NCBI GenBank assembly: GCA_003131985.1
Contig: PKWH01000238.1
Coordinates: 313-6,524, forward strand
DNA: 6,212 nucleotides
Direction: 5' to 3'
Source of the DNA: Acidobacteriota bacterium
Lineage (GTDB): Bacteria > Acidobacteriota > Terriglobia > Acidiferrales > UBA7541
Of this stretch, positions 5,719 to 6,212 are shown piece after piece; positions within the stretch are counted from its first letter, which is position 1; the number at the start of each line of letters is the position of its first letter. Both the position numbers and the translations under genes were made by a program. A model generated the notes under the pieces. That model did no database searches, had not been told where the DNA came from, and saw only the letters and a program-made list of their open reading frames with translations.

Positions 5719-6212
5719 ATGCCCGTCGTCCCGACAACCGCATATTCGCAGGCGGAAGATGCGCTGAATCTGGCGCGCGCGCTGGTGAACGATTCGGCGG
5801 GCGTGGTCTTCACCGACACGCTGCTGATGCCGCTGCTGAACTCGGCATATCGCGGATTGCAGCGCGAGCTGGCCGAAAATGGGGTCAGCGTGCTGGTCGA
5901 GCAGCAGGACATCGAGCTCGACGTCAACTCGGACACGGGCGCGACAAATCTGGAAATCAGCGACGTCTCCAGCCCGCAGCTACCCTCTGATTGTTTGATG
6001 CCGCACATGTTGTGGGAGCGGGCTACGCCGAACGCGACGGACACCTTCGTCCCCATGGAGAAATTCATGAGTGGGGGAGGGATGCTGAACCTGCAACCCA
6101 GCAGCTATCTGCGTCTTTGGGAATGGCGGGAGGACAAGATAAATCTGATCGGGGCAACGCAATCCATCACTGTGCGCGTGCGTTACGAAAAGATTCTTCC
6201 GCTGCTTGTTCT
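5719..6212 (+). CDS. Phage head-tail adaptor-like protein (SU10 adaptor-like), 3'-truncated by the window edge
   Basis: The frame stays open from the ATG at 5719 to the right edge, giving 164 codons of a longer protein. It begins MPVVPTTAYSQAEDALNLAR, continues ALVNDSAGVVFTDTLLMPLL and NSAYRGLQRELAENGVSVL, then a beta-rich stretch (EQQDIELDVNSDTGATNLEI, SDVSSPQLPSDCLMPHMLWE) and, at about 133-163, EWREDKINLIGATQSITVRV. The layout of an N-terminal helical bundle (a helix near residues 10-25, a helix near 33-52 with the N-x-AYR-x-LQ-x-EL pattern) followed by a beta part with P-x-D-x-L-x-P matches my memory of phage adaptor or neck proteins, which join the portal to the tail and are typically about 200-250 residues. 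No signal peptide is present, as expected for a virion protein assembled in the cytoplasm. That the ORF is a real gene is strongly supported by its Shine-Dalgarno and codon use; the family assignment is from pattern recall. It is the main evidence that the window is viral. Confidence 0.75.
   Translation, partial: MPVVPTTAYSQAEDALNLARALVNDSAGVVFTDTLLMPLLNSAYRGLQRELAENGVSVLVEQQDIELDVNSDTGATNLEISDVSSPQLPSDCLMPHMLWERATPNATDTFVPMEKFMSGGGMLNLQPSSYLRLWEWREDKINLIGATQSITVRVRYEKILPLLV

Noticed and set aside
5667..6068. Minus-strand open frame of 133 codons over the adaptor-like gene
   Set aside because: The + strand frame here has a strong Shine-Dalgarno and a recognisable phage-protein pattern; the antisense product is Ser-rich and featureless.

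Overview
The window looks like part of a tailed-phage or prophage structural module, probably from a moderately GC-rich soil-type bacterium or its virus. Acidobacteriota is my best guess, from the style of the multi-domain beta-helix protein and of the zinc-ribbon protein, but that is an impression and not a result. There are no tRNAs, rRNAs, transposases, integrases or CRISPR repeats. All three supported genes are on the + strand.

Layout. (1) Positions 3-389 hold the end of a small protein that carries one four-cysteine zinc ribbon (CxxC-x10-CxxC). Its frame is open to the left edge, so it is probably 5'-truncated here. (2) Positions 390-602 are a 213-bp spacer with a TATAAAT box, a near-perfect 10/11-nt direct repeat and a Shine-Dalgarno site. 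(3) Positions 603-5498 hold one giant gene of 1631 codons. It encodes a modular, beta-rich protein: an N-terminal stretch with a textbook signal peptide starting at an internal Met, a small Ig-like/carboxypeptidase-regulatory-like domain, a pectate-lyase-superfamily beta-helix, an Fn3-like sandwich, a short tail-fibre-type motif, a second and different beta-helix, a jelly-roll carbohydrate-binding-like domain, and a C-terminal fibre-tip-like domain. (4) Positions 5499-5718 are a 220-bp spacer with a perfect 8-bp-stem palindrome nested in an outer stem (REP-like), a second weak hairpin and a strong Shine-Dalgarno site. (5) From 5719 to the right edge runs the start of a protein resembling phage head-tail adaptor (SU10 adaptor-like) proteins.

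How the parts may work together: a head-tail adaptor next to a huge beta-helix, carbohydrate-binding protein suggests virion structure plus a host-polysaccharide recognition or depolymerising spike. The puzzle is that the spike-like protein carries what looks like a Sec signal peptide and about 28 cysteines in the predicted mature part. That suits an exported, disulphide-bonded protein better than a tailspike assembled in the cytoplasm. This contradiction, the change in base composition inside the giant gene and the REP-like palindrome are the main points to follow up.
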